Positions 1 to 6,573 of a stretch of 7,581 bases of DNA are shown here, piece by piece. Both the position numbers and the translations under genes were made by a program. The DNA comes from Bacteriovoracaceae bacterium (GTDB lineage: Bacteria; Bdellovibrionota; UBA1018), in contig CANJNU010000033.1 in the NCBI GenBank assembly GCA_947475645.1, positions 1 through 7,581 on the forward strand. Direction: 5' to 3'. The stretch's first letter is position 1. Every line of letters starts with the position of its first letter. A model generated the notes under the pieces. That model was not told the origin of the DNA. It worked only from the letters and a program-made list of their open reading frames with translations, and did no database searches.

Positions 1-1
1 C

Positions 2-103
2 GAGGAGAGAGTTCTTTTGCATAATTGCAAAAGTAACAGGCCGATAGAAGAAATGCCAGCACACTTGCTAAGCTCGTTTGAAGTGGTACCCTTAAAAAGA
101 TGA
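2..103 (+). CDS. C-terminal end of an unidentified upstream ORF (partial)
   Basis: Frame 2 is open from the left edge to a TGA at 101-103, giving 33 residues that end in FEVVPLKR. The stop shares bases with the ftsQ start (ATGA at 100-103), an arrangement typical of translational coupling inside an operon. The other two + frames close early, at 22-24 and 45-47. In dcw clusters the gene before ftsQ is usually murB, ddl or murC, but this tail resembles none of the endings of those families that I know, so I give no function. The upstream gene could instead end in one of the other frames, in which case this frame would be chance. Confidence 0.45.
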   Translation, partial: EERVLLHNCKSNRPIEEMPAHLLSSFEVVPLKR

Positions 104-876
104 ATCGATTTCGCGAAGTATTCTCATCACCCGCAGCAACCTCCTTTAGGAAGTCTGCAGCCACGCGTCTCACGCTGGCTATGACGGGGTTCGCTATCGT
201 AGGTATTCTATGGGGGCTGCATAATGCCTCGCGTTCACCGATGTTTCGCCTGCAAGTGCTCGAGATCTCTGATCAGCCGGAGAATGCTCCAGTTGACACT
301 CAGACTCTGACACAGCTCGCGGCGGTTCCGATCGGAGAGATCAGTCTCTTCGATCTTGACTTAGTGCCCATCGAGGCAAGACTCATAAGTCATCCTTGGA
401 TTCGATCTGTCAGATTACAAAAACAGTTTCCACAAACACTCTCCATTGCGGTGGATTATCGAACACCCGTGGCGCTCTCTCAGGGCGACGACGGAAATTT
501 GTCGTATGTCGATGCAGATGGAAAATTATTCGGACGCCTCATCCTAAATTATTATCCAAATCTCCCGGTGCTTTCGGGAGTGTCTCAAACTCAGACGGTG
601 CCGGCGCTTCAACTTCTCAATGCTTGGGACAAAGCAGGCATGACGGATGCGCAGCTTTCGAGTCTGCAGTGGGACTTTGAAAAAGGTTATCGTATGTGGG
701 TGACCCACATTTCGGGAAGATTTGTGATCGATCTCGGTCAAGATCTTGACGCCGAAGAGCAATTTAGGCGTTTGAAACAAGTTTTTGGCTACTTAAAGAC
801 CCAAAAAATACAGGTTCAGCAGATTTGGGCTGATGCAGGTAAGAAAATAGTTGTCAGATCTGTCCGAGGTTCTTAG
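100..876 (+). CDS. ftsQ: Cell division protein FtsQ
   Basis: This is a 258-residue bitopic inner-membrane protein. FtsQ links early and late divisome proteins by recruiting FtsB and FtsL, and it acts in the periplasm. The basic cytoplasmic N-terminus (about 1-23) is followed by one hydrophobic segment (about 24-40, LTLAMTGFAIVGILWGL). A POTRA-like domain follows at about 48-125, recognisable by FRLQVLEIS, the hydrophobic ISLFDLDL stretch, and HPWIRSVRLQKQFPQTLSI, which matches the family pattern 'hPWI..v.v.r.wP.tl.i'. The rest is the FtsQ/DivIB beta domain with YVDADGKLF and LPVLSG. Length is normal for the family. No clear Shine-Dalgarno precedes the ATG. The ATGA overlap with the upstream frame suggests that ribosomes arrive by coupling. 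Position directly before ftsA and ftsZ supports the call. Confidence 0.93.
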   Translation: MNRFREVFSSPAATSFRKSAATRLTLAMTGFAIVGILWGLHNASRSPMFRLQVLEISDQPENAPVDTQTLTQLAAVPIGEISLFDLDLVPIEARLISHPWIRSVRLQKQFPQTLSIAVDYRTPVALSQGDDGNLSYVDADGKLFGRLILNYYPNLPVLSGVSQTQTVPALQLLNAWDKAGMTDAQLSSLQWDFEKGYRMWVTHISGRFVIDLGQDLDAEEQFRRLKQVFGYLKTQKIQVQQIWADAGKKIVVRSVRGS

Positions 877-878
877 AA

Positions 879-950
879 TTCCTTAGACCGGGAAGTTTTT
901 GCCCAGTGGCAAATACCGGTCACATGATTAGGTTACTTAGGTCTAAGGAA
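879..950 (+). promoter_or_regulatory. Structured leader of ftsA with two competing folds
   Basis: An 11-bp perfect inverted repeat, TTCCTTAGACC (879-889) and GGTCTAAGGAA (940-950), has its 3' arm overlapping the ftsA ribosome binding site AAGGAAGGA (945-953). Bases 886-891 (GACCGG) can pair instead with 916-921 (CCGGTC), stacked on an inner hairpin TTTGCC (898-903)/GGCAAA (908-913) with loop CAGT. The two outer pairings share bases 886-889 and so exclude each other: one masks the ribosome binding site, the other frees it. This is the layout of a translational switch (riboswitch, protein-binding leader or thermosensor). The pairings are read directly from the sequence; the regulatory role is inferred. 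A DNA operator is an alternative reading. Confidence 0.6.
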
Positions 951-961
951 GGATCCCGGGT

Positions 962-2197
962 ATGTCCAAAAAAGACTTCATAGTTGGTCTGGATATCGGA
1001 ACAACGAAAATTTGTTGCATCGTGGGTGAGGTCTCGCCCGACTCGCATACAGTCGACATCATCGGAATAGGTACCGCACCCTCGACGGGATTACGTAAGG
1101 GAGTGGTCATTAACATAGACTCAACGGTTGAGAGTATCACGAAGGCGGTCGAAGAGGCCGAGCTCATGGCGGGCGTAGAGATCTCAACGGTTTACACAGG
1201 AATTGCCGGCGGCCATATTAAATCCTTTAACTCCACGGGCATTGTGGCCGTGAAGGACAAGGAAATTAGTAACCAAGACGTGGGTCGGGTTATTGATGCA
1301 GCCAAGGCGGTAGCAATCCCTCTCGACCGTGAAGTCATTCATATTATTCCCCAAGAGTTCACCATCGATGGACAAGAGGGTATTCGCGATCCAATCGGAA
1401 TGAGCGGTGTTCGCCTCGAAGCGAAAGTTCATATTGTTACCGGGGCAGTTTCGAGTGCTCAGAATATAATCAAATGTGCCAACAAAGCGGGCCTAAACGT
1501 TGCCGAGATTTGCTTGGAGCCCATTGCGTCGGCCGAGGCAGTGCTCTCCCAGGATGAAAAAGATCTGGGCGTTCTGCTCATTGATATTGGTGGTGGCACA
1601 AGCGATATCGCTATCTTTAAAGACGGCGCCATTGTTTACACCGGCGTCCTTGCTGTCGGAGGAAATCATCTCACTAATGATATTGCCGTGGGCTTAAGAA
1701 CCCCCCAAAACGAGGCAGAGCGAGTCAAGATTCAGCATGGCTGCGCTATGTCAGCCATGGTGAAGCAAGACGAGACCATTGAAGTGCCTGGTGTAGGAGG
1801 CCGCAAGTCTCGTATCGTGCAGCGCAAGCTTCTGGCCGATATCATCGAACCGCGCGTTGAGGAGATTTTTCAGCTCATTCAGCGTGAGGTAATGAAATCC
1901 GGTTATATGGATCTGCTCTCAGGGGGGGTTGTCATTACGGGCGGCACCACTATTATGGAGGGCATGCCAGAAATCGCCGAGTTCATTTTTGAGATGCCGG
2001 TAAAGCGCGGACTGCCCCAAAACATTGGTGGCCTTCGCGACATTGTGAATTCGCCAAAATTCGCAACCGCAGTGGGATTGGTTCAGTACGGTGCCCGCAA
2101 TGTTCAAAAAGGAAGAAGTAAGTTCACGATTCGCGACAAGAATATCTACGATAAAGTCAGAGGTTCTATGCGGTCTTGGATGAAGGATTTGTTCTAA
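962..2197 (+). CDS. ftsA: Cell division protein FtsA, actin-like FtsZ membrane tether
   Basis: This 411-residue protein has the usual FtsA length. FtsA is an actin-fold ATPase that ties FtsZ filaments to the inner membrane and recruits downstream divisome proteins. Visible motifs are phosphate-1 DIGTTK (11-16), phosphate-2 [10 protein letters not shown] (206-215), and the adenosine loop VITGGTT (324-330). The SHS2/1C subdomain lies at about 84-162 and carries the family signature [20 protein letters not shown]. The last 16 residues ([16 protein letters not shown]) form the expected membrane-targeting amphipathic helix. The ATG at 962 follows AAGGAAGGA (945-953) with an 8-base gap. The 85-base spacer after ftsQ holds a structure that can cover this site, so FtsA synthesis may be controlled separately from FtsQ. 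ftsZ follows 122 bases downstream. Confidence 0.97.
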   Translation: MSKKDFIVGLDIGTTKICCIVGEVSPDSHTVDIIGIGTAPSTGLRKGVVINIDSTVESITKAVEEAELMAGVEISTVYTGIAGGHIKSFNSTGIVAVKDKEISNQDVGRVIDAAKAVAIPLDREVIHIIPQEFTIDGQEGIRDPIGMSGVRLEAKVHIVTGAVSSAQNIIKCANKAGLNVAEICLEPIASAEAVLSQDEKDLGVLLIDIGGGTSDIAIFKDGAIVYTGVLAVGGNHLTNDIAVGLRTPQNEAERVKIQHGCAMSAMVKQDETIEVPGVGGRKSRIVQRKLLADIIEPRVEEIFQLIQREVMKSGYMDLLSGGVVITGGTTIMEGMPEIAEFIFEMPVKRGLPQNIGGLRDIVNSPKFATAVGLVQYGARNVQKGRSKFTIRDKNIYDKVRGSMRSWMKDLF

Positions 2198-2319
2198 GGA
2201 TAGAGTTAGGCTTTAGAAAAGTGGCGCAACCTTGGGAAACTAAGGTTGCACGAGTTCAACCCAGCCGGTGCAGTACTGAAAGGGAGACGCCGGGAAAGAC
2301 AGGAAGAAGGATCTTCTCA
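2198..2319 (+). promoter_or_regulatory. Structured 5' leader of ftsZ (candidate cis-regulatory RNA)
   Basis: Three hairpins can be drawn in the ftsA-ftsZ spacer. P1 pairs 2226-2235 with 2240-2249 (10 bp including one G-U) and is capped by a GAAA tetraloop at 2236-2239. P2 pairs CCGGTG (2265-2270) with CGCCGG (2288-2293), including one G-U. P3 pairs AGAAG (2305-2309) with CTTCT (2313-2317) and covers part of the ribosome binding site AGGAAGAAGG (2301-2310). GGTTG at 2244-2248 can also pair with CAACC at 2257-2261 instead of its P1 partner, so P1 has a competitor. A GNRA-capped stem is typical of selected RNA rather than a random spacer. It does not fit the c-di-GMP, cobalamin or SAM riboswitch consensus as I remember them. 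I recall a candidate RNA class named ftsZ-DE in the literature but cannot test a match. Confidence 0.6.
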
Positions 2320-3627
2320 ATGTTTGAAAACGAACAAGTTGTTAGTCATGGTGCAAAAATTAAGGTTGTGGGCGTAGGCGGCAGCGGATGCAATGCTGTG
2401 AACACAATGATCCGTATGGGACTTCAAGGTGTTGAGTTCATCACTGCGAATACTGATCGACAAGCGCTTGACGCCTCATTGGCGCCAACGAAGTTGGCGA
2501 TCGGGCAGGAGCTCACCAAGGGTCTTGGCGCGGGTGCGAACCCAGAAGTAGGCCGTAAAGCAGCATTAGAAGACTATGCAAGAATCTCCGAAATTCTTGC
2601 TGGGGCTGACATGGTATTCATCACAGCTGGTATGGGCGGTGGAACGGGTACTGGGGCTGCACCTATCTTCGCAAAGATCGCGAAAGAAGTCGGCGCATTG
2701 ACTGTGGGTGTAGTCACCAAGCCCTTCATGTTTGAGGGAAAGAAACGCAAGAAGCACGCTGATCAAGGAATGGCGTGGTTGCGTGAGAATGTTGACTCAC
2801 TCATCACCATTCCTAATCAAAGGCTCCTTGCGATCTCGGGATCGAATCTTTCGATGCTTGACGCTTTCAAGCGGGCTGACGAAGTTTTACTGAATGCTGT
2901 TCAAGGGATCTCAGACCTCATTACTCATACAGGCTTGATCAACACCGACTTTGCAGACGTGAAGACAATTATGCAAAGTAAGGGTCTGGCTTTGATGGGA
3001 ATTGGGTCCGGCACCGGCGAACATCGTGCAATCGAGGCTGCCACTAACGCCATTTCGAGTCCTTTACTCGAAGATATCGCGATCGATGGTGCTACTGGCA
3101 TTATCATCAATATTACTGGCTCCTCCAGCATGAGTATTCATGAAGTGAATGAAGCCACCACCCTCATTATGGAAGCCGCTCATGAAGATGCAGAAATCAT
3201 CTTTGGTACGGTAATCGATGAATCGATGAAGGAAACGATCAAGGTCACTGTTATTGCTACGGGACTGGGCATTCAGACCATCGCGGCAGTGGTAGAAGTG
3301 GCTGCTGTGATTCCACCTCAACCCACTCCATCGATGATGCAGGTCAACCAAGCTAAAGCTGAGTTGAGTAATCGCATGAGTGTACACGCCAGTGTGCCCA
3401 TTCAGCAGGAGGTCATGAATTCCAGCAGTGCGAATTTATCCGCCGAATCTGACGTGGCCTCGAGTAATCTTGCAGCGTCCCTCAGTAATGCAGCGGCATC
3501 GGCTGCCGACGCAGCTGAGTTGGCCCGTGCGAAGGCAATTGCACAGCGCCTAGGCATCACCAATCTTACCGATGACTCTTATGATGTGCCGGCGTATATG
3601 CGTCGTCAGCAGGAGCGTCAGCTCTAA
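2320..3627 (+). CDS. ftsZ: Cell division protein FtsZ, tubulin-like GTPase
   Basis: FtsZ polymerises at mid-cell into the cytokinetic ring. The protein here is 435 residues. The N-terminal nucleotide fold shows [14 protein letters not shown] (14-27), ANTD (43-46) and the tubulin signature GGGTGTG (106-112). The catalytic T7 loop NTDFAD (208-213) is intact, as is the [12 protein letters not shown] segment (138-150). After the GTPase core (to about 325) comes an Ala/Ser-rich variable linker (about 330-415). The protein ends in the conserved C-terminal peptide DVPAYMRRQ (422-430), which binds FtsA and other tethers, plus a charged tail QERQL. I chose the ATG at 2320 because AGGAAGAAGG (2301-2310) sits 9 bases upstream and homology starts here. 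The frame stays open back to 2176, but that extension would overlap ftsA and the structured leader. Confidence 0.98.
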   Translation: MFENEQVVSHGAKIKVVGVGGSGCNAVNTMIRMGLQGVEFITANTDRQALDASLAPTKLAIGQELTKGLGAGANPEVGRKAALEDYARISEILAGADMVFITAGMGGGTGTGAAPIFAKIAKEVGALTVGVVTKPFMFEGKKRKKHADQGMAWLRENVDSLITIPNQRLLAISGSNLSMLDAFKRADEVLLNAVQGISDLITHTGLINTDFADVKTIMQSKGLALMGIGSGTGEHRAIEAATNAISSPLLEDIAIDGATGIIINITGSSSMSIHEVNEATTLIMEAAHEDAEIIFGTVIDESMKETIKVTVIATGLGIQTIAAVVEVAAVIPPQPTPSMMQVNQAKAELSNRMSVHASVPIQQEVMNSSSANLSAESDVASSNLAASLSNAAASAADAAELARAKAIAQRLGITNLTDDSYDVPAYMRRQQERQL

Positions 3628-3664
3628 GATCTGGTTTTTAAGCCTAGAAGGCTAGAAAAACTCA

Positions 3665-3698
3665 GGCGCTCTCCTTAATTGGAGGGCGCCTTTTTTTT
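3665..3698 (+). terminator. Intrinsic terminator after ftsZ
   Basis: The stem GGCGCTCTCC (3665-3674) pairs with GGAGGGCGCC (3681-3690): 10 bp with one T-G wobble and loop TTAATT. Eight Ts follow at 3691-3698. This closes the ftsQAZ transcription unit 37 bases after the ftsZ stop. A smaller stem AGCCT/AGGCT (3641-3653) lies just before it. Confidence 0.93.
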
Positions 3699-3794
3699 AG
3701 GGTCATCATCATCTAGGTGCGTCAACGTTTTCTGAGTATTTAAATGCGCCGTAATTAATATAAATCCGTGTGCTGACGTCCCAAATTGATGCCT

Positions 3795-3894
3795 TTTTAA
3801 TCATTCAATAGGTCAAATCTCTGCGAAGCGAGATTAAGCTGCGGCGTGTATTTTCTCTCTAAATGAGCCTATTTTGAATGATTTTTGATTAAAA
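3795..3894. repeat. About 100-bp inverted-repeat element in the ftsZ-protease spacer
   Basis: The ends are a perfect 9-bp inverted repeat, TTTTAATCA (3795-3803) and TGATTAAAA (3886-3894). Overlapping it is a longer pairing, AATCATTCAA (3799-3808) with TTGAATGATT (3874-3883), continued by TAGG (3809-3812) and CCTA (3868-3871). An inner hairpin lies at 3816-3835. The right arm looks like the left arm's complement with a 7-base insertion that duplicates GATT. The element has no coding capacity. It could be a miniature inverted-repeat element, a REP-like unit or a small structured RNA; I cannot tell which without finding other copies. Confidence 0.5.
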
Positions 3895-3919
3895 TCAGCC
3901 ATTCACCCGAAGGGTAATG
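3816..3919 (+). other. Two similar bulged hairpins with GAA triloops
   Basis: Hairpin one (3816-3835) pairs AATCTC with GAGATT and GC with GC around a GAA loop, with T3822 bulged. Hairpin two (3900-3919) pairs CATT with AATG and ACCC with GGGT around a GAA loop, with C3904 bulged. Both have 8 bp, one bulge on the 5' side and the same triloop. Hairpin one contains GCGAAGC, known to be an exceptionally stable DNA mini-hairpin. The string ACCCGAAGG recurs at 3935-3943. Confidence 0.4.
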
Positions 3920-4002
3920 AGAAAGAGTTTCAGAACCCGAAGGATAGGCCAGGTTCAGAAAATATCAAGCCCCCATCGAAAAAATATATCTGGGTGCCAA
4001 AT

Positions 4003-4030
4003 TTGCAAAAACAAACCATCGAGTTACAAT
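4003..4030 (+). promoter_or_regulatory. Candidate sigma-70-type promoter for the protease gene
   Basis: TTGCAA (4003-4008, four of six to TTGACA) and TACAAT (4025-4030, five of six to TATAAT) are separated by 16 bases. Transcription would start near 4037 and give a leader of about 75 bases. The site lies downstream of the ftsZ terminator, as expected for a separate transcription unit. It is a consensus match only. Confidence 0.4.
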
Positions 4031-4113
4031 TCCAGCACAAAGAGTTTTTTGAATTTTTTGCAGTCACTCAATCGTTCTGTAAGCACGCAGTATGAAATAA
4101 GGAGGAAGTGAAA

Positions 4114-5595
4114 ATGCGCAGTAATAAGAAGTCCATTGGATGGGCCGGGGCTCTGATGATCACGACGATGGTCGGGGCGATAGATGGAGCAGTTGCCGCA
4201 GAATTTAAAGCGGGCGAACTGATTGTAAAGTACAAAGCTGGGGCGCAGCGCTCACGCTTTGAAATGAATTCATTATATGAGACTGCCGGTGTGAAGAGCG
4301 TTAAGCGTCTTCCACGTAGCCTCGGAGCAATGGATCATATCGTTCTCGCTAATGGAGTGAGAACCGAAGAAGCATTGGTCGCATTTCGTAGCAGCGACAA
4401 GGTTGAGTATGCTCAGCCTAATTTTATCTTACGGACCCAGCCTTTGCGTCACGCGCAAGGCAGTGGTATTCCCTGTTTCCCAGGATTTGAAATCCCAGGA
4501 TGCGATCCAGGTGATGGCGGCGGCGGCGGCGGCGGAGAAATTCCCTGTTTGATCCCCGGTATTCCATTTCCTCCAAATTGCACTGATCCAGGTAACGGCG
4601 GTGGCGAACCAGAACAGCCAGGGCAGCCGGCTCAGCCTCCTGCAAATCGTCCTGCGCTCCAGCCTGCCCCCGCTGACATCGATCCTCCAGTTGCGGACAT
4701 CGACCTTGTCAGGGCTTATGGCTTAACTAAGATCGGCGCTACCGAAGCTTGGAAAGAGCATCGTGGATCGAAAGACTTTATTGTTGCCGATATCGATACC
4801 GGTATCGACTACAACCACGAAGATCTATCTGCTAACCTCTGGCGTGATAAAGACGCAGACGGTAAAGAATTCAGTGGATACGACTTCGTTCATAACGACA
4901 ATCTTCCCTTCGACGACAACCAGCATGGAACACACACCGCTGGAACCATCGGCGCAGTGGGCGGTAACGGAAAAGGTGTTTCCGGTGTTGCTCAGCGCGT
5001 ATCGCTGATGTCGCTGAAGTTCCTCTCAGGCGAAGGCAGCGGAACAACTGCCGACGCGATTAGAGCAATTGATTACGCAATCGAACACGGTGCACGCGTT
5101 CTCAGTAATAGTTGGGGCGGTAAGGGCGATGATGGTAACAAGGCACTTGAAGATGCTATTATTCGCGCTCGCGATAAGGGTGTTCTCTTCATTGCTGCTG
5201 CCGGCAACGACGGTACCGATAACGACGGTAGCGATCCTGCCTTCCCTGCTGCGTTAAAGGTAGAGAACATGATCTCTGTGGCTGCGACCGACAGTAAAGA
5301 TGCAATGGCATTCTTTTCGAATTTTGGTCCAAAAACCACCCACCTGGCAGCTCCTGGGGTCGATGTATATAGCACCATTCCTGGTGACAGATATGCACCG
5401 CTTTCTGGTACTTCCATGGCTTGTCCTCACGTTGCAGGAGCAGCGGCCCTTCTGTGGTCGAAGCATCCTGAATGGGATTACAAGAAGGTTAAAGAAGTCC
5501 TTCTCAGCTCCACTGACTCTCTCAGTGCGTTGAAGGGAAAAGTTGCGACTGGCGGTCGTCTGAATATTCTCAAGGCGCTGCGCTCGACGGATTGA
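4114..5595 (+). CDS. Secreted subtilisin-like serine protease (peptidase S8)
   Basis: This 493-residue protein is a secreted endopeptidase of the subtilase family. A signal peptide (MRSNKK, then a hydrophobic core to about 28, ending AVA-A) leads into an I9/fervidolysin-like propeptide (about 31-107, ending VEYAQPNFIL). A Gly/Pro/Gln-rich linker (about 115-195) with Cys 121, 130, 145 and 156 follows. The catalytic domain runs from about 200 to 490 and has Asp228 (ADIDTGID), His271 (QHGTHTAG), oxyanion Asn365 (AAAGND) and Ser434 (GTSMACPHVAG). DKDADGKEFSGYDF (245-258) resembles the family's calcium-site loop. There is no C-terminal extra domain, so the enzyme is probably released or periplasmic. 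I chose ATG 4114 because AAGGAGG (4099-4105) is 8 bases upstream; GTG 4108 would leave only 2 bases. Its terminator follows at once, so it is monocistronic. The substrate is unknown. Confidence 0.95.
   Translation: MRSNKKSIGWAGALMITTMVGAIDGAVAAEFKAGELIVKYKAGAQRSRFEMNSLYETAGVKSVKRLPRSLGAMDHIVLANGVRTEEALVAFRSSDKVEYAQPNFILRTQPLRHAQGSGIPCFPGFEIPGCDPGDGGGGGGGEIPCLIPGIPFPPNCTDPGNGGGEPEQPGQPAQPPANRPALQPAPADIDPPVADIDLVRAYGLTKIGATEAWKEHRGSKDFIVADIDTGIDYNHEDLSANLWRDKDADGKEFSGYDFVHNDNLPFDDNQHGTHTAGTIGAVGGNGKGVSGVAQRVSLMSLKFLSGEGSGTTADAIRAIDYAIEHGARVLSNSWGGKGDDGNKALEDAIIRARDKGVLFIAAAGNDGTDNDGSDPAFPAALKVENMISVAATDSKDAMAFFSNFGPKTTHLAAPGVDVYSTIPGDRYAPLSGTSMACPHVAGAAALLWSKHPEWDYKKVKEVLLSSTDSLSALKGKVATGGRLNILKALRSTD
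4516..4533 (+). repeat. (GGC)6 trinucleotide run in the protease linker
   Basis: Six perfect GGC codons followed by GGA encode a seven-glycine run (residues 135-141) between the two Cys-containing linker repeats. Slippage here would change linker length without shifting the frame. Confidence 0.8.
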
Positions 5596-5642
5596 ATCGG
5601 TCCTGGCCTCTTCGCCTGACCGCGGCCATGGATTGGCTACGC

Positions 5643-5679
5643 ACGAAGGCCCTGCGAAAGCGGGGCCTTCGTTTTTTTT
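5643..5679 (+). terminator. Intrinsic terminator of the protease gene
   Basis: Bases 5643-5655 pair with 5660-5672 (13 bp, one T-G wobble) around a GAAA tetraloop at 5656-5659. A T run extends to 5679. It serves + strand transcripts: there is no matching T run on the - strand side. The T run overlaps the stop codon of the convergent ZIP gene (5678-5680). A second possible stem, CGGTC (5598-5602)/GACCG (5618-5622), lies just upstream. Confidence 0.93.
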
Positions 5680-6445
5680 AGGCATGGCCCGAAAAGAAAA
5701 TCAGTCCCAAAGTCATCAATAGCCCTGCTGCCACCCAAGCCAATTCCGACTTTTGATGTCTCACTTTTCTGAATGTCGGAATTACAAAGTCGTGAATCAT
5801 ACAACCCAAGAGGCTACCCGAGGCTACGCTGGCGGTAATAATTGCGAGGGTCCGCACTCCCTCGGCCGACTCGGGTGAGGCAAGCGATTTCATCAGTAAA
5901 TAAGTCGTGCCTGCCCCAAAGGGGAGGGCAAACGAGTAGGCGAGCATTAAAAAAGAAAACTGTTTAATCGAGCCCACACGATTTCTTAAGATCAGCGAGA
6001 AGGAGAGGGCTTCAAAGCCCTTGTGCGCCAAAAGGGCGAGAAAAAAGCTATGCTCTACAGCAACCGAAAGGCTCTGAGATAGGCTAAGAAAGATGCCGCT
6101 GGTTACGCAGTGGGCGAGCATTGCTGCCATGAGTAGTCCCACGGGGGCATCCTGGTGTTGGTGTGTGGCGTGGTACTCTTCTTCTTCGTGTTGGTGCTGA
6201 TGAAGATGGAATGTGTGAACGACCGAATAGAGCGCCCACACAATACCCACAATCAGTAGGCTGGATCGGCCACCGACCTCGAGAACGTCGGGGAGAAGAT
6301 CAAAAAAATAGATTCCGACTAGGGCGCCGGTTCCCACAAGAAGTAGGCTCTGAGACGAGTCGCGCACCCTGCGGATCAGGTGAGGCGCAATGCCGAAGAC
6401 GGCCATAATAAGAGAGATAATGAGGGTTTCCCCGGCTACGCCCAT
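5678..6445 (-). CDS. ZIP-family divalent metal transporter
   Basis: This is a 255-residue polytopic inner-membrane protein with about eight hydrophobic segments (near 7-25, 34-50, 62-77, 102-121, 130-152, 163-185, 198-222 and 236-252), the usual ZIP topology. ZIP proteins import zinc, iron or manganese. A His-rich loop (77-98, eight His plus a Glu run) sits between segments 3 and 4, where ZIPs bind metal. The metal-site segments are HCVTSG (112-117) and HKGFEA (141-146). The second keeps the H-x3-E spacing, while the first has Ser116 where Asp or Glu is usual. FDLLPD (48-53) resembles the 'hLLPE' pattern of TM2. No good Shine-Dalgarno precedes the ATG. A TATTAT -10-like box (6464-6469, - strand) lies close upstream, so the leader may be very short. 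The gene is convergent with the protease gene. The transported metal is not predictable. Confidence 0.85.
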   Translation of the reverse strand: MGVAGETLIISLIMAVFGIAPHLIRRVRDSSQSLLLVGTGALVGIYFFDLLPDVLEVGGRSSLLIVGIVWALYSVVHTFHLHQHQHEEEEYHATHQHQDAPVGLLMAAMLAHCVTSGIFLSLSQSLSVAVEHSFFLALLAHKGFEALSFSLILRNRVGSIKQFSFLMLAYSFALPFGAGTTYLLMKSLASPESAEGVRTLAIITASVASGSLLGCMIHDFVIPTFRKVRHQKSELAWVAAGLLMTLGLIFFSGHA

Positions 6446-6480
6446 AAGAGCGTAACGCCTAGCATAATAAAGTTCGATTC

Positions 6481-6513
6481 AAAAGAGAAAAGCCGGACCA
6501 TCCTTGGTCCGGC
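6481..6513 (-). terminator. Intrinsic terminator of the DksA-like gene (- strand)
   Basis: Read on the - strand, GCCGGACCA pairs with TGGTCCGGC (9 perfect bp, 6492-6500 with 6505-6513) around a 4-base loop. TTTTCTCTTTT (6491-6481) follows. This separates the small ORF/dksA-like transcript from the ZIP gene, which begins 36 bases further on. A weaker stem, GCCCG/CGGGC (6552-6556 with 6567-6571), lies between the stop codon and this terminator. Confidence 0.88.
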
Positions 6514-6573
6514 ATTCTAGGGATTACGCCTGCTTCTGTCCTTCCTTGGACGCCCGAGGTACTCCCCGGGCAC

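Larger units (their letters stand above)
3699..4113. other. Non-coding spacer between the ftsZ terminator and the protease gene
   Basis: No convincing gene lies here. The stretch contains an AT-rich segment (3737-3766), the 100-bp inverted-repeat element, the two GAA hairpins, a TTCAGAA direct repeat (3929-3935 and 3954-3960), the candidate promoter at 4003-4030, and the protease ribosome binding site. Base composition is visibly more AT-rich than in the flanking genes. Confidence 0.6.

Noticed and set aside
899..929. Sigma-70 promoter inside the ftsA leader (TTGCCC with ATGATT)
   Set aside because: Both hexamers match the consensus poorly and spacing is off; the bases are better explained by the hairpins.
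2176..2319. N-terminal extension of FtsZ starting at ATG 2176
   Set aside because: It overlaps the end of ftsA, has no family homology, and covers the structured leader; ATG 2320 has an ideal ribosome binding site and matches the normal FtsZ N-terminus.
2198..2319. Known c-di-GMP-I, cobalamin, SAM or fluoride riboswitch
   Set aside because: I compared the remembered core consensus of each; the diagnostic core motifs are absent, so I left it unassigned.
3064..3387. 107-residue - strand ORF opposite ftsZ
   Set aside because: It is antisense to highly conserved ftsZ coding sequence, with no ribosome binding site or recognisable motif.
3795..3960. Retron msr/msd-type non-coding RNA or CRISPR-like repeat
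   Set aside because: There is no reverse transcriptase or cas gene in the window, and the repeats are too few and irregular.
3917..4111. 64-residue + strand ORF before the protease
   Set aside because: The GAAGGG near its ATG is part of a hairpin and too close (2 bases). The ORF spans the candidate promoter and a low-complexity AT-rich stretch, and its product resembles nothing I know.
4108..4113. GTG 4108 as the protease start
   Set aside because: AAGGAGG would be only 2 bases away; ATG 4114 has 8-base spacing and yields a clean signal peptide.
5254..5685. 143-residue - strand ORF opposite the protease 3' end
   Set aside because: It lies antisense to the conserved catalytic domain including the Ser motif and the terminator; it is best explained as a shadow frame.
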